Source of the DNA: Blepharisma stoltei | Taxonomy: Eukaryota; Ciliophora; Heterotrichea; Heterotrichida; Blepharismidae | NCBI GenBank assembly: GCA_914767885.1 | Contig: CAJZBQ010000063.1 | Span: 608,001 to 672,000 of the forward strand | Length of the DNA: 64,000 nucleotides | Direction: 5' to 3' | Shown: positions 1 to 11,267 of the stretch, in pieces | Numbering within the stretch: the stretch's first letter is position 1 | Layout of the letters: each line of letters opens with the position of its first letter | Translations under genes and position numbers: made by a program | The notes under the pieces: model-generated | What the model was told of the DNA's origin: nothing | Seen by the model: the letters and a program-made list of their open reading frames with translations, nothing else | The model's database searches: none

Positions 1-385
1 CCAATAGCTGGTGATAGTGAGCGGCAATGCTACAATTGCTGTATAATTATATAAGTGCAACTTGCACAGTAAACTAAACTATAACTAATTTTAAATATGG
101 AGATAAAATGAACTTACAAAGTAACCTGCCACAGCTGTCAAAAGTTCTGAAGCCTTTATGGTAAGCGTTATTGCGAGTGATTAAAAGAGTAATTCTTAAC
201 GCAGACGCTTAGACAGAAACTATTTAAAAAATCTCACTTAGGACAAATGATATGATTAAAGATTAAACAGATTTTAAATATAAGGAAAATGATAGCAGCT
301 GCTAATAAATAACAATTAGCAATGGCATCTGAAGCAGCTGGGTGTAAATTAAAAATCATGATTTCTTAAATTAAATTTCAAAAAT
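1..385. other. Upstream non-coding stretch
   Basis: AT-rich sequence before the first start codon. I see no long frame, tRNA or recognisable repeat end. A short imperfect inverted pair around GCAGCTG (about 296-340) is the only structure noted. Confidence 0.4.
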
Positions 386-2377
386 ATGAGCACAAAAAAG
401 AGATCAAGAAGCTCTTCAGAGCACAAAATCGACTACATTAAAAAAAACAAAGAAGAAGCTTCCAAATCAAAAAAATCCAGTCATATAAGCACGCCAATAC
501 CTAAATTTAAATCAAAATCTCAGCTTAGCTCTCCCAACTCACATTCTGGAGAATCTCGGTTCGAAAGCGATAAAAATCAGAATAATTCTCAGCATTCTGA
601 GCAAGAGTCTGAAACAAAACCTAAAGAAAAATCAAGCATAAAACATAATTTAGCTGATATTCTGGAAGACACTAATTCTTATGACAGCTCAAGCCAAATA
701 TCAAGAAATTCTTTACTCCCCCCCCCCATCCTTGATCGAACGATTGACTGTAAAAATTCCTAAAAATTGGGAAAATTAACCCCCATCCTTGATCGAACGA
801 TTTTCATATCATGCAAATTTATATATTTATATATATTAGTTATCAAAAGCTTGGGAAATGTGCCTAATGAAGTTGTTTTCAGAGGCTTTGAGACGACAGA
901 AAGCTACGAAATCAACCATTCGAAGTGATTTAGTCATCAGCCTAGGCTTAAAAACTCAATAATCTAATAAAATAGAGATTCTTTAAAATTTTAAAAAAAT
1001 CAAAAATTCAATAAAGAACAAATCAAAATTTATAAAGTTTAAAGGGGTAACCAAAAAATCAAAATATTAAAATTGGTATTCTTATGAAATTAATTCAATT
1101 TTTTGCTGTAAAAATAATTATTAAATACTCTTAACCCTCTTAATTAAAAGTATAAAAAAAAACATATTTTTTTTATTTTATATATATATATAAAATTTTT
1201 TTACCCAAAACATTTTTTTTTAACCCCCATCCTTGATCGAACGATGGCGAGTCGTTCGATCAAGGATGGGGGGGGAGTTAGCAAAAAATTCGTTATCATT
1301 GGTAGCCCGCCAAAGTTCAGGATATGAAAATTCAGAAAAAGATGTTATAAATGTGAATGAGGGTTCTAAATTAGATTCAATAAACCAAGAAAATTTGGAA
1401 GATTTTAAAGAATATCTCCCTCCAACCCCTCCTAGCCATGAGCCCGGCTCTATCATTTATAATCCTACTGGAAGTCCTACAGAAGCAATAGAATCCAGCA
1501 AAAGCAGCCAAGAAAGTGAAGAAAATGATGCAAATATCACCCCACTGCAGAGTGAAGACCCTATATTTAGAAATGCTGATTATTCAGGGATGAGTATCAA
1601 CGAACAAATCAAGCGATCAGCTCGAAGAGTAAAAGTCCTTGAAAGCGGAGAAGAAGTCCAAGACACAACATGAACTGAAGTCAAGCTAAGACTAAGCTCA
1701 GCTCATAAGCTATTCCAAAAGCCAATTTCAAATAACGAAGATACTGATATGGTTCCTGAAGACAATGAAAGCCAATCGTCCTTACTCCCCCCCCCTCCGT
1801 GAGTGAACAAAACCATTAGAAAAATCGATATTTTTTGCCCAAAAAACCCACCCTCCGTGAGTGAACAAAAATTTTTTTAATAGAAAAAATTTTTTATGGA
1901 AAAAAGTTTTATATATAAATGATAATTAGTATAATGAAATATAGAGCTAATTCTGTTTAATTTTAAACAAATTGCGCTTTAAAACATAAATTTTTTGCAA
2001 ATTGAATTAATATTTGCTTTCCAATTTTTGCGAATTAGGATTTTTTTTAAATTTTCGAAAAAAAAATTAACCCCCCTCCGTGAGTGAACAAAATTTTTTT
2101 GTTCACTCACGGAGGGGGGGAGTTAGAAGAAATAAACATTTCTAACTCTAGCAGTGTTTTTAATACAAAAAGTATACACCATATGGACGTAGACAAAGAA
2201 AATTTCACCCCAGAACATTTGAGATCGGAAAGAACATCACAAAATTCCCAATTAAGAAGAAGTGCAAGATTAGCAGAAAAAAAATCTCGGTTTAGTCATG
2301 GAAAAAGGAAAAGAGACCAATTAGGAGGAGTTTTGTCAACTGATAGTGAAAATTCAGTTAAAAAGATTAAAAAATAA
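386..2377 (+). CDS. Hypothetical disordered basic nuclear-type protein, interrupted by two MITE-derived IESs
   Basis: I do not recognise the family. The first segment (386-713) is rich in Ser, Lys and Glu. The frame runs into a MITE at 716-1280, resumes at 1281, meets a TGA read as Trp at 1672, runs into a second MITE (1785-2125) and resumes to a TAA at 2375. Removing both TA-bounded elements leaves 1086 nt, exactly 362 codons. The protein carries repeated R-R-S-A-R type motifs (IKRSARR near the middle, LRRSARLAEKK near the C terminus) followed by a KRKR basic cluster, which suggests a nuclear or chromatin-associated protein; that is inference. The start ATG at 386 follows a stop-rich AT stretch. 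The next gene starts only 58 bp downstream. Confidence 0.7.
716..1280. mobile_element. MITE family 2 (CCATCCTTGATCGAAC ends), IES in the first gene
   Basis: A 565-bp element between TA dinucleotides at 714-715 and 1279-1280. Its left end is CTCCCC plus CCATCCTTGATCGAACGA, with a second copy of the motif about 60 bp inside. Its right end is a palindromic pair of the same motif. Excision joins AAT TCT TTA to GCA AAA AAT in frame. The interior matches the copy at 7783-8292 in the opposite orientation. No coding capacity is seen. Confidence 0.85.
1785..2125. mobile_element. MITE family 1 (CCTCCGTGAGTGAAC ends), IES in the first gene
   Basis: A 341-bp element flanked by TA at 1783-1784 and 2124-2125. 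The left end has the motif twice (outer and about 60 bp inside); the right end has it as a palindromic pair. Excision joins TCG TCC TTA to GAA GAA ATA in frame. This is the pogo-type MITE family that recurs throughout the window. Confidence 0.85.
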
Positions 2378-2435
2378 TAATGTAATTCAAATTATATTTG
2401 CCGATTTTGCTACAAATTATTATATAACTGGGATA

Positions 2436-3023
2436 ATGGACGCTAAGGAGCTTACTTTTAAGGTAAAATATCCTCAATTAGAAGCACTTCCAGGAGAACT
2501 TAGTGTAGGGAGAAAAAGGTATTTTATTAATAAAAACACAAATTCCCCTGATTTTGTACTTGGCGCATCAAAATTGCCAAGTGTTAGAAAAGAATACAGA
2601 TCTAAAAGCCCTATATTTGATCGTGGCGATTTTTTTTCTAATCCTGAAGGAAAATCTAGCCAGAATTCAAGCTTTGATAATAGTTTAAGCCAGACTCCGA
2701 ATCTTTTTGAGCTTAAAATGATTGCAAGACCAGCAAAGATCGTTTCTGAAAAATCAATTAAAGAGATCCCAAAATCTAAATTTATTCCTACGGATAGAAA
2801 TACTAATCCGTTTATATTAAAATACTTAAATCATCCTTTATTCCAACAACCTCGATATACAAGACAATCTCCCAAAATTGAAATTAATGATCCTATTACT
2901 GGGTATACCGGCAAAGCTCTTGAAACCAGATATTATAGTCCTACACCTGCGCTTAAACGAGGAATGGCTGAATATGGAAATATCTTGCTTTCTTCAAAGA
3001 AAGAGCCATACAGTAAATTTTAG
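2436..3023 (+). CDS. Hypothetical protein, 195 aa
   Basis: A complete uninterrupted frame starting MDAKELTFKVKYPQLEALPG and ending KKEPYSKF. I do not recognise a family. It is basic and rich in Pro, Ser and Asn, with no membrane segment, signal peptide or clear domain. I chose the ATG at 2436 because the upstream in-frame sequence is AT-rich and overlaps the end of the previous gene. There is no IES and no in-frame TGA. It could instead be a separate 3' part of the preceding transcription unit, but the TAA at 2375-2377 and the new ATG argue for two genes. Confidence 0.6.
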   Translation: MDAKELTFKVKYPQLEALPGELSVGRKRYFINKNTNSPDFVLGASKLPSVRKEYRSKSPIFDRGDFFSNPEGKSSQNSSFDNSLSQTPNLFELKMIARPAKIVSEKSIKEIPKSKFIPTDRNTNPFILKYLNHPLFQQPRYTRQSPKIEINDPITGYTGKALETRYYSPTPALKRGMAEYGNILLSSKKEPYSKF

Positions 3024-3240
3024 GTTCTGTAAAATTTATTTAAATCTAATTTCACTTTATTATAAAAAATTTTTCTAATTAATAATTAATTTATAGTAAA
3101 ATCCTCAATAGATCTCTCTTCAATTTTAATTTTCTTATTTTTTTGATAAAAATAATATAGCTATTTCATTTTCTTTACTTCAAAAATGGAGTTGATTTAA
3201 ATTTGTCATTATTCTTTTAATTATTTTCATTAATCGACCC

Positions 3241-5158
3241 ATGAGACCAGCTACAGCAAATCCAGTCTCCCAGACTTTTCAGCATATAAAAACTCGGAGT
3301 TTTACCCCAAATTTTTCATTTTTTTCCACATCAAGAAAGCATGCTCGTAATGCTTCACAACTAGACAGTTATATAGCCCCTTTAGCAGGTGTTAGAAATT
3401 CTCAATTCCCTCCAAAAGAAGGTGAAAAAAGAGAAATTGGTGAGCATCTTGGAGCGCTTAAAAAAAGATTGAATTCTTATAAAGAGGATTTTGAAAAAAC
3501 TGATAAAAAATTATTCTGTTTGAAATAAAATAAAATTAAAATAAACTAAAAAAATAAAATAAAAATATTATTTTAATGAGAATAGAAGCTTTAAACTTAC
3601 AATTTTCTCAATATAACGCAATTGAAGAAAGCTGCTTAGCCAGAATTTCTCGACAAGAAGGAAAAATTAAGAGTTTAACAGAAAAAACTGAGGAAACCAA
3701 AAACTTGCAAATTAATGAGGATTTCAATAGACAAGTAAATCTACATATTTTAGAAAGAATGAGGCAGACAAAAATTCATTTAGACTTCCAAAAGCAGTCC
3801 TTACTCGAACAGTTGAAATTGAAAAATTATTATTTAAAAGATGAGAAGAGAAAACAGTTAGTCAGCAGAGATGGAATGTATAAAGGAATTGTAGCCTATA
3901 AAAATCTGCGGCAAAATGTTTCTGATGAGCAAAAAGCTCATAATATGCAGCTAGAAATAGTAGAAAAGGACTATAAATTTACTATTGGAGCTAATGATAG
4001 AAGAGAGGATAGAAAACATAGACAAGAAGAAATTTCAGAAGCAGCCGCAAATGAAGATAGAGATATGAGGTACAATAAAATGAGGGAAGCTTTATTGCTG
4101 AATAAAACCTGATACAAACACTTAGGGAATACTTTAAAAGTCCAAACAGAAAGGTCTAAATCAATAGAAGAAGCTTTTCAAAAAATCAGAGCTGTGACTG
4201 GGCTTTATGATATTCAAGAAGTTGTGCAAAGATTTTTAACAAGAGAACAATCATATGCACAGCTATCCAGCATGGTCACAGAAAGCAAAGCTATATGTGA
4301 TAACTATAAAAAGAAAAATACAGAATTAGTAAAAATTATTCATGAGTTTAAACTTGCAGATCAGGCTAATAAAAAGGTGAATAAAGAAAATTTGAAAAAT
4401 CAAATCGCAAAATGTAGCGAAAATCTTGGAAAAGAAAAAGAAAAATTTTTTCGTTTGACGGAAACCAGGACGAATACGTTGTTATGGGGGAGAAAAATGC
4501 TAGGGAAATTTAATAAAAATTATAAGGATGAAGGCAGTGATAATGTCAAAGAAGTTATGATAAGTTTAGCAAAAGAGGTTAAATTGGCTGTAAGTAAGGC
4601 CAAAGAATTAAATTTGCCATTAAATATAGTGATTAGATTAAAGCTAGAATGGGTCTTTTGGGGTTATTTCAGCCCTCTCCGCCTTGCTGAGATCAGACTC
4701 TATGTCTACCATCATCAGTTTGCGACCACCTTTTTCTGTTGACGTCACCGAAAAAATGTTGCATCGCCATCTCTAGTGGTGTCCCGACCAGGGAGAAAAA
4801 AACGACCCTGGACACAAAGTTTCCAGTCCCTTTTGCATAGAAAAAAAAACCTGAGGGCATGGGGAGAAGGGCGGGTGGGACAATTTTATTTGTGTTAAAT
4901 ATAGTGAAAAAAGAAAGCTTTACTGAAATCCAAGGGATTTTTAAAGGTTTTTCACAAGCTCAAAAAGAAAAAATGCTAAGAGTTGACCCTAAAGAAATCA
5001 TTAAAAAAGAAGCATCAATTGAAGATTTATCTCCAGCAGTATTTACAGCTGAAATCACAGAAGAGCCTTCAGACAAAAAATATAAAATCAATCCTTACGC
5101 TCCAGAAAAAGAAATTAATAGCTCATTTAGACGCGTTAAATATGACAAACATAAGTAA
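3241..5158 (+). CDS. Outer dynein arm docking complex-type coiled-coil protein (CCDC151/ODAD3 or CCDC63/114-like)
   Basis: About 526 aa, almost entirely coiled coil. A segment reading EEAFQKIRAVTGLYDIQEVV, followed by QRFLTREQSYAQLSSMV, resembles the conserved region shared by ODAD1/ODAD3 proteins, which anchor outer dynein arms to ciliary doublet microtubules. The frame is broken by a 62-bp IES (3514-3575) and by a retroposon-like insertion at 4633-4894 with a 13-bp TSD. Excising the IES and collapsing the TSD leaves 1581 nt (527 codons including stop). A TGA at 4110 is read as Trp. The gene is convergent with UBA2, with 5 bp between the stop codons. The ciliary role is inferred from the family; the exact paralogue is uncertain. 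Confidence 0.65.
3514..3575. other. Short TA-bounded IES, 62 bp
   Basis: AT-rich segment carrying stop codons in the docking-complex gene. TA at 3512-3513 and 3574-3575. Excision joins GAT AAA AAA TTA to ATG AGA ATA in frame. Confidence 0.75.
4633..4894 (-). mobile_element. SINE-like retroposon with 13-bp TSD
   Basis: GC-richer 262-bp insertion flanked by direct repeats TTAAATATAGTGA at 4620-4632 and 4895-4907. On the minus strand it ends in a tail containing TTTAATCTAA. The coding sequence on both sides (NLPLNI, then VKKESF) is continuous once a single TSD copy is kept. The TSD contains TA, so an IES-type cut is possible. Confidence 0.75.
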
Positions 5159-5163
5159 ACTAT

Positions 5164-6912
5164 CTAATTTTCTATATCTTCTACTATTTTCAGCTTTTTG
5201 CATTCCCTTTCATCAGAGTTGTCACTTTTTCTCTTCAGCTCATTCTGATTTTCTCCGTTTTCCTTATGATTCTCTTCATTCTCTACGATTTCTCCTACAA
5301 TTTCATACAATTCTTGATTTTCATCATGACTTATTATCAATTTTATAGTAAAATCAGTGCTGAAATTGTCACAAGAAACTCTAACCCCATCAGCCAATTT
5401 TAGTTCATTTAGCGTCATTTTGTAGTTTTTCGCGTATCTTTCTTCGTCTTCTTCATCTAAACCTTCACCACTTTCATATAAAATACTTCCGTTTTCCAGA
5501 TTTAAGGTAGGGTTTTGCATGCTTAATTCATTTTTATCTAATTTGCGTTAAGTTATCATTATTTGCTATTAACTATTATATTAAATTATATAAATTTTAG
5601 AAAATCCTTATATCTTTCCTCAAAAATATTATAAAAATGATTATAAGTATTTTTGACACCAAATCTCCAAGAGTGAACGTATTAAAATTATAGGGTTTTA
5701 CTATGTTTTGCTCAATAAAGGCAAGGAACTTCCTAGTGGATTAGGCCAACTGGAGAGTTCCCTCTTCATATCGGTCAAAACATAGGAAAATCATATAAGT
5801 TTCACCTTTACAGACCCAACAGAGCACGTATAGCATTTTGGCATCGGCGGTGGCATATTTCCTGAAACTATAATTTTTGAGTCACTCGCATGCTCAGAAA
5901 TCCAGACATTTTTTGGCTCATTTTTATTTCTCAATATCTTCAACGCCTCAATTACTTGCAGTCCAGCAGCCATAGCATTTGTGGTAGCCACAGCTGGGAT
6001 AATATTCCCTGCAATTTCTTTTGTTTTAAACAAATTAAGCTGCTCAATTTTAAAATTCGCAGCCCTCAAATTGCTGGCAGCCCCTACAAACTGTATAGCA
6101 AGCTGGTCATCTTTATCAAATGGCTTAGGCTCTCTTGATTTTAAGTTTTCTACAGCATATATAAAGCCTGCAGCATATTCTTGTAAACTCCCTATTTTGT
6201 CTTCATTAATCTGGCTTCCTACAATATTTTCTATAGAAATTTCAATTTTTTTAGCTTCTTCAGGCAGTTCTTCTTTAAAAAGTAAATTAAAAAGCTCTTT
6301 TCCGAGGTCGCTGAACCCTTCCGCTTTTTTTTGTAAATCAGAAAGGATGTTGTCAGGGTCTCTGAGCCCAAATAAAGCTTCATATAGATATTTAGCCCAG
6401 ACTATACAGTGGATTGGCTTAGAAGGGGTTGACCTTATGGTGCAGACTGGGTAGGTTTTTGGGGTAGGTTTGGGCTCACATTCGTAACACGCTGTAATAT
6501 GAGGAACATGCACAGTCACTTGGCCTAGTTTTCCTTGGGTTCCTGCATCAATCATAGGAATTTTGGTAGAAACGCATAGGCGATTTACATAGCGACGGGC
6601 TTCTAAGTTATCTAAAGCATTGAGGACTATTGCGAAATTTTGGAAAAAATCATTGCCATAATTGGTAATGTTAGCTTGGATTCCTGTCACATTTAAGCTT
6701 GGTCGAAGTTCTTTGAGCGTGGAAACTGCAACTTCGGCTTTAGGGCGACCTACATGTTCAGGTCTGAATAAGAATTGTCTGTTTAAGTTTGATTTATCGA
6801 TTGTGTCGATGTCAATCACTGTAATATTGTCTATTCCGACCATGACAAGTGTCTTTAAAAGTTCACAGCCAATCCCTCCAGCTCCTACTACAAGGATTTT
6901 AGCGTGTTCCAT
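5164..6912 (-). CDS. UBA2: SUMO-activating enzyme subunit 2 (UBA2/SAE2)
   Basis: Catalytic subunit of the heterodimeric SUMO E1, which adenylates SUMO and carries it as a thioester. Near the N terminus there is a nucleotide-binding GAGGIGCELLK loop, followed by IDTIDKSNLNRQFLF. The catalytic Cys lies in YPVCTIRSTPSKPIHCIVWA, and zinc-binding CYEC and CYTC pairs are present. After two IESs (5691-5797 and 5541-5643) the C-terminal ubiquitin-fold domain follows (TFTLGDLVSKIL, then NPTLNLENGSILYESGEG, then NELKLADGVRV). The tail is acidic then basic, with a KRK..KKLK nuclear-type signal. Spliced length is 1539 nt (512 aa), slightly shorter than animal UBA2. The start MEHAKILVVG is the only plausible one. 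Confidence 0.93.
5541..5643. other. TA-bounded IES, 103 bp
   Basis: AT-rich segment in UBA2 between TA 5539-5540 and 5642-5643. Its removal joins AAA ATA CTT ATA to GAT AAA AAT on the minus strand, in frame. Confidence 0.7.
5691..5797. other. IES of 107 bp with terminal inverted repeats
   Basis: Lies between TA 5689-5690 and 5796-5797 in UBA2. Its ends are imperfect inverted repeats around CTATGTTTTG, with a smaller inner pair (GGAACT..CCT and GAGTTCC). Removal gives KVKLNFNTFTLGD in frame. It looks like a miniature transposon remnant. Confidence 0.7.
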
Positions 6913-7254
6913 TTTGGTTTCCTCTAATTTTACTACAAAATAATTTTTTTTATAGTAAAAGGCAAAATGGCAAATAAGTAAAATTTTTCCAAATAATCAG
7001 TCCATTTTAGAATTATAAGCTAAATTTATCATTTTATTTACAAATTTTTTATTCATTATGGAAGCGTTTTATTTCTATAAAGCAAAACATTTGAGTTTTT
7101 AAAACAGTTTTTATATTTATTTAATCTCTTGTCCCTAGAAAATTATTTAAATAATTTTTTTTATCTGAACATCCGTAAATTGCCAATCCCATATTTTTTA
7201 CCAGCAGCGACTTCTATGCATTTTACATTCAAATTAGCATAACCGATAGTATAA

Positions 7255-8742
7255 ATGTCAAGATTATTGGCTAAAGAGCACATAGACTCTCAATACGTCT
7301 TTAATATGATTCAGTGCTACTCAGATAGATACTTAATCATAGACGTTAGGGACCAAAGCGACTTCAATAGCATGCATCTGGCTAGGTCTATCAATATTCC
7401 ATATAGGTCCAGGTTTTCAGACTCACCAAACATAAATGAGCTGAAAGCCAACGTGATAGGAGATGCAAGCCTTTTTGACCGTAGAAGACGATTTATGATA
7501 TTTATTGTATATAGCCCACCTTCTATCGTATTTTCGAGAGAAGTCGATTATTCTTAATTTTAATGAATTTATAGATATTTTCTATATAAATAATGATTTT
7601 AAATTTAAATTAATACAGGATATATACTAAAAAAAGACAAATGCCGAGAAGTTTACATTCTCAATGAGCCTTTTTCAAGCTTTGCTGAGAAATTCCCATT
7701 CATGTGTGAAGCTGTGAATATCCCATCAGTCATGCCAAGGCATGGGTACCCAAGTGAAATTATTTCCAATAAACTTTATTTACTCCCCCTCCATCCTTGA
7801 TCGAACGGCTCGCTATCGTTCGATTAAGGATGGGGATTAAAAAAATGTTTTAAGAAAACAATTTTATATATAAAATGAAAAAAAATATTTGTTTTATATA
7901 ATTTTAAATAAGAGGGTTAAGAGTATTTAATAAATTATTTTTACAGCAAAAAATTGAATTAATTTTATAAAAATACCAATTTTTAATATTTTGATTTTTT
8001 GATTACCCCTTTAAACTGTATAAATTTTAAAGAATCTCTATTTTTTAGATTATTGAGTTTTTAAGCCCAGGTTGATGGCTAAAGCACTTCAGATGGTTGA
8101 TTGCGTAGCTTCCTGTCGTCTTAAAGCATCTGAAAACAACTTCATTGGCACACTTCCCAAGCTTTTGATAACTAATATATATAAGTATATAAATTTGCAT
8201 GATATGAAAATCGTTCGATCAAGGATGGGGTTAATTTTTCCAATTTTTAAAAATTTTTACAGTGAATCGTTCGATCAAGGATGGGGGAGTTAGGAGATTT
8301 TCACCACGCAGAAGAACCGCTTGTTCTTCAGAATTTAAAAATCACACACATTTTGAATGCGACGAATGGGTTTGATTATAAGTTTGAGTCCAGAGGAGTT
8401 GTTTATTTAAGATTAGGGGTAGAAGACTTAGAAACAGAAAACATAAGCCGACACTTTCAGATGGCGTTCGAATTTATTGACCATGTGATGTCTAGTGACA
8501 AATTTCGAGTACTCGTACACTGTGCACAAGGTGTAAGCAGGTCAGCCACTTTTGTAATTATGTATATCATGAAATCAATGGGGGTAAGCTATGAAGAGGC
8601 TTTTAGTTTTGTAAAAAGACATAGAGAAATCATAAAGCCGAATGAAGGGTTTGCCTGTCAGTTGAGATCATTTGCAGATGTGACTGAGGAAGCTGGATGT
8701 ATGATAGTGAAAAATTGTCAAAAAGATGTCACTATAGATTAA
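7255..8742 (+). CDS. Rhodanese-domain plus dual-specificity phosphatase (MKP/STYXL1-like arrangement)
   Basis: The N-terminal half is a rhodanese/CDC25-homology fold (YLIIDVRDQSDFNSMHLARS). The C-terminal half is a dual-specificity phosphatase with the start KLYLGDFHHAE and the catalytic loop HCAQGVSRSAT (C-x5-R intact), so phosphatase activity is expected. This order is that of MAP-kinase phosphatases and STYXL1. A 72-bp IES (7551-7622) interrupts the rhodanese part. A 510-bp MITE (7783-8292) sits exactly at the start of the phosphatase domain. After both are removed 906 nt remain (301 aa). A rhodanese active-site Cys is not obvious, so that domain is probably a docking or regulatory module. 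The substrate is unknown. Confidence 0.85.
7551..7622. other. Short TA-bounded IES, 72 bp
   Basis: AT-rich; TA 7549-7550 and 7621-7622. Excision gives REVDYILKKDKCREV in frame in the rhodanese/phosphatase gene. Confidence 0.75.
7783..8292. mobile_element. MITE family 2 copy, IES in the phosphatase gene
   Basis: 510 bp between TA 7781-7782 and 8291-8292, with CCATCCTTGATCGAACG termini. Here the palindromic pair is at the left end and the spaced pair at the right, so the orientation is opposite to the copy at 716-1280. Excision joins AAA CTT TAT TTA to GGA GAT TTT. Confidence 0.85.
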
Positions 8743-9007
8743 TTTTGTAATTAACTTTTGAGTTAAATATGAGGAAATATACAAGGTATCTCTTAGATTT
8801 TGATTGAATAAGATCTTTTATAAATAAAAATATAAAGTTATTTTCATATGACTTATAAAAGCTTATGTATGTTTAGAATCAATTATTTTTCATAGAGAAT
8901 TTATTCAGAGTATATTAAAAATTATTTTAGTTTCCTCTTTACACTGACATTTTTATCTAGAATATCCTTATATAAAATTTCCATATTTATAATTTAATCG
9001 TGCTTAT
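8743..9007. other. Intergenic AT-rich spacer
   Basis: Convergent spacer between the phosphatase gene and the minus-strand TPR-like gene. No structure was recognised. Confidence 0.3.
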
Positions 9008-10400
9008 TTAAGGACAAACAGCTGGTAAAATATCTCGAATCTCATTCGTTTCACCTTGATTTAGTGTGAAATACGACAATATTGACTTTTTTAACAAATC
9101 GTCAATAAGATCCTCACCTTCTTCCACTGGCTGCTCAGGAAAATATGTATAATCTTTTCCAACCCCAAGTAGCTTTGCTCCTGCTTTCTCACCAGCGAAA
9201 AGTGAGAAATCAGTAGCCCGCTTCTTTAGAATCACTGGTCCAATGACTTCTTCATTGGAATTGATCCATTCCAAGACCAAAATTTCTTCTGATCTATAAG
9301 TTTCTATAGTCTTTCTTGCCGCAGAATGACTTGAAAAATGAAGGATGGCACAATTTTCCTTAACTTCAATATTTTTGATTCTCGAGAAATTCTTACTTAC
9401 TTAATTAATATCACGTTTAACATCTCCATGGGCATGTGGTAGGCATTCCGGGGCCTACCACAACCTCTCAACACGTAGGGAATGAAGCGCAGCCTCCCGT
9501 ACGACTGCTCCGCACACCACACACCTCCAGATGACGTCACCGACTTTGACGGCTCATGAGTGAGCTACTTGCACTTGAACATGGGGTTGTCAGCACAAAA
9601 AACCCAAAAATGGATCTGGCCGACTCTCGGCAAAAAGGAAAAAATGTAGCCCGGGACGTAACGCCCAGTTTCACGCTAGGGAGTTGCCCGAATGATCCTA
9701 AGGGCACTGCTGAACATCCTCTTTCCAACTTCCATACCGTCCTTCCCCATGAGGAAAAATCCATCCCTGAAATTAGACTTGGTCTAAGCTCTGAACACAA
9801 CCAGAATTTCTTACCTTGATTGCTGTCAATCTCTGGCATGGTAAAACCTTGCCGGATATAATTAAATATGAGCTCCAAGGAAGTCGGCATCCGACTTCGA
9901 AGCGCTGAGATGCCATATTTAATTATGATTCTCAAGAAATTCAAAAATAGTGATTTAACGAAATCTGTGCCCAACGGAACCTTGGATCCTGAAATTTTTA
10001 TATTTTTGTTTAAGGAGTTTCCGGTCGGGACAACTTGCTTTTTTAAGCTTTCCAGAAGGTTTTCGAACTTTGTTGCATCATTGGAGAAAAGATGCTGATA
10101 TTTGAGCAACAGCTCGCAGGCCTCTTGTGTCTTACCTTGCTGGTGCAAAACGCCGGCAAGGTCTTTGACTGAGCTTTCCACACGTTCGCCGTTGGAAATC
10201 GCAGCCTTATAGTAGAATTCAGCCTTTTCGAGGTTTTTCTCAATGTACTCAGCCTTTTTTGCCCAGGAGTATGGAGATTCTTTGCGGGGGATTGGGTAGA
10301 GGGGATGCTTCCTTGGAGTCTTTATCGGGCAATTTACGGACTTCGGCTGCTGAGAAATTAAAGAAATTTCTGAAACTTGAAGGGAGCAAGTGGTTGCCAT
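9008..10400 (-). CDS. TPR-like protein with C-terminal RRM-like segment (family not recognised)
   Basis: After removal of the 533-bp retroposon and one 17-bp TSD copy the frame is 843 nt (280 aa). The N-terminal half has helical repeat character (KKAEYIEKNLEKAEFYYKAA, then SSVKDLAGVLHQQGKTQEAC), like two TPR units. The second half (RIKNIEVKENCAILHFSSHS, then AARKTIETY) has the spacing of the last strands of an RRM-like fold. The start ATG is at 10400. The retroposon sits between FLNFLRI and KNIEV. I cannot name the orthologue. The frame on the uncorrected germline sequence runs on into the retroposon and is spurious there. Confidence 0.6.
9393..9925 (-). mobile_element. SINE-like retroposon with 17-bp TSD lacking TA
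   Basis: GC-rich 533-bp insertion. The direct repeats TGATTCTC(G/A)AGAAATTC lie at 9376-9392 and 9926-9942, with one mismatch. The minus-strand head resembles other copies (ATTAAATATGGCATC...), with a tail at the left (ATTAATTAAGTAAGTAAG). The internal segment CCCGGGACGTAACGCCCAGT is also in the copies at 38778 and 43640. The TSD contains no TA. Confidence 0.75.
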
Positions 10401-11267
10401 ATTAGTGTTTATAATGCCAGTAATAACTGGAATCCTTAATAAGGTTTACGACTATTTTTGCCTTGCGATAAAAATACAAAGCTTCTTGAAGTTTTAAGTT
10501 TTTTAACAAATAAAGTCGAAGTAATATAGATCTAGCTTACGCCGCAAGTCAACAGCACAAAAGAAAAAAAGTTCCTGAAGCCAATGGAGATAAGGATAAT
10601 TTCTCATCCAAAAGAGATCAAAAATCAAATTAATAAATTTTTAGCTTATTTAATCATGAAATTTATATTGGCTAAAAATAAATAATCAGATAAGTTATTA
10701 AACGTTACTTTTATCTAAGTTATAAAATGCCTGAAGTTTTATTTAGAAAAATTCAAAGATGGCCTCATAATCTCCCAAAACGTTTCAGTGAATAAATTAA
10801 TCAGTAATCAATTAAATATTTAAATTTGAAGGATTAAAAAGATTAAGTAACAAAATTATTTAGAAACTTAGCTCTTTAATGTCTTGTAGATAAATGATTA
10901 GCAACTGGGGAATTTTAATCAATCGATTTTAAAGAAAGTCATGACATTAATAAGGTCTTTTTATATTTTATTATCTTTTTATGCTTAAACTAACATAAGT
11001 GCAATATTAAATTTAGATATTATCACAATTATAAATTTATAAACGCTGATTTTTATGGAAAAAAATTCTATTATCACATTATTTTCAAATTTGTAATCAT
11101 ATCACGAAGATTCCTTTCACCTTTATTATTATTAATTCATATTTAAACTCTTTTAAATAAGAATGAATGTTTATATGAGATACTCTCAATTATTTTACTT
11201 ATAATTTGGCTTCATTAAAAATAATACTATTGTTTACAAAAATACGTAAGTATTATAATATACCCTA
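10401..11267. other. Intergenic AT-rich region
   Basis: Nearly 0.9 kb between divergent genes. Promoters for both are presumably here. I see no long frame, repeat end or RNA gene. Confidence 0.35.

Noticed and set aside
1672-1674. TGA as a stop or frameshift in the first gene (and many others)
   Set aside because: TGA recurs at conserved Trp positions in several families here, and TAA/TAG end all complete genes.
5890-6943. Plus-strand frames opposite UBA2
   Set aside because: Antisense shadows of a strongly conserved minus-strand enzyme.
9556-9819. Open frames inside GC-rich blocks (also at 27773, 38727, 39085, 40885, 41258, 49447 and 56465)
   Set aside because: They lie wholly inside retroposon-like elements, occur on both strands and show no protein-family motif.
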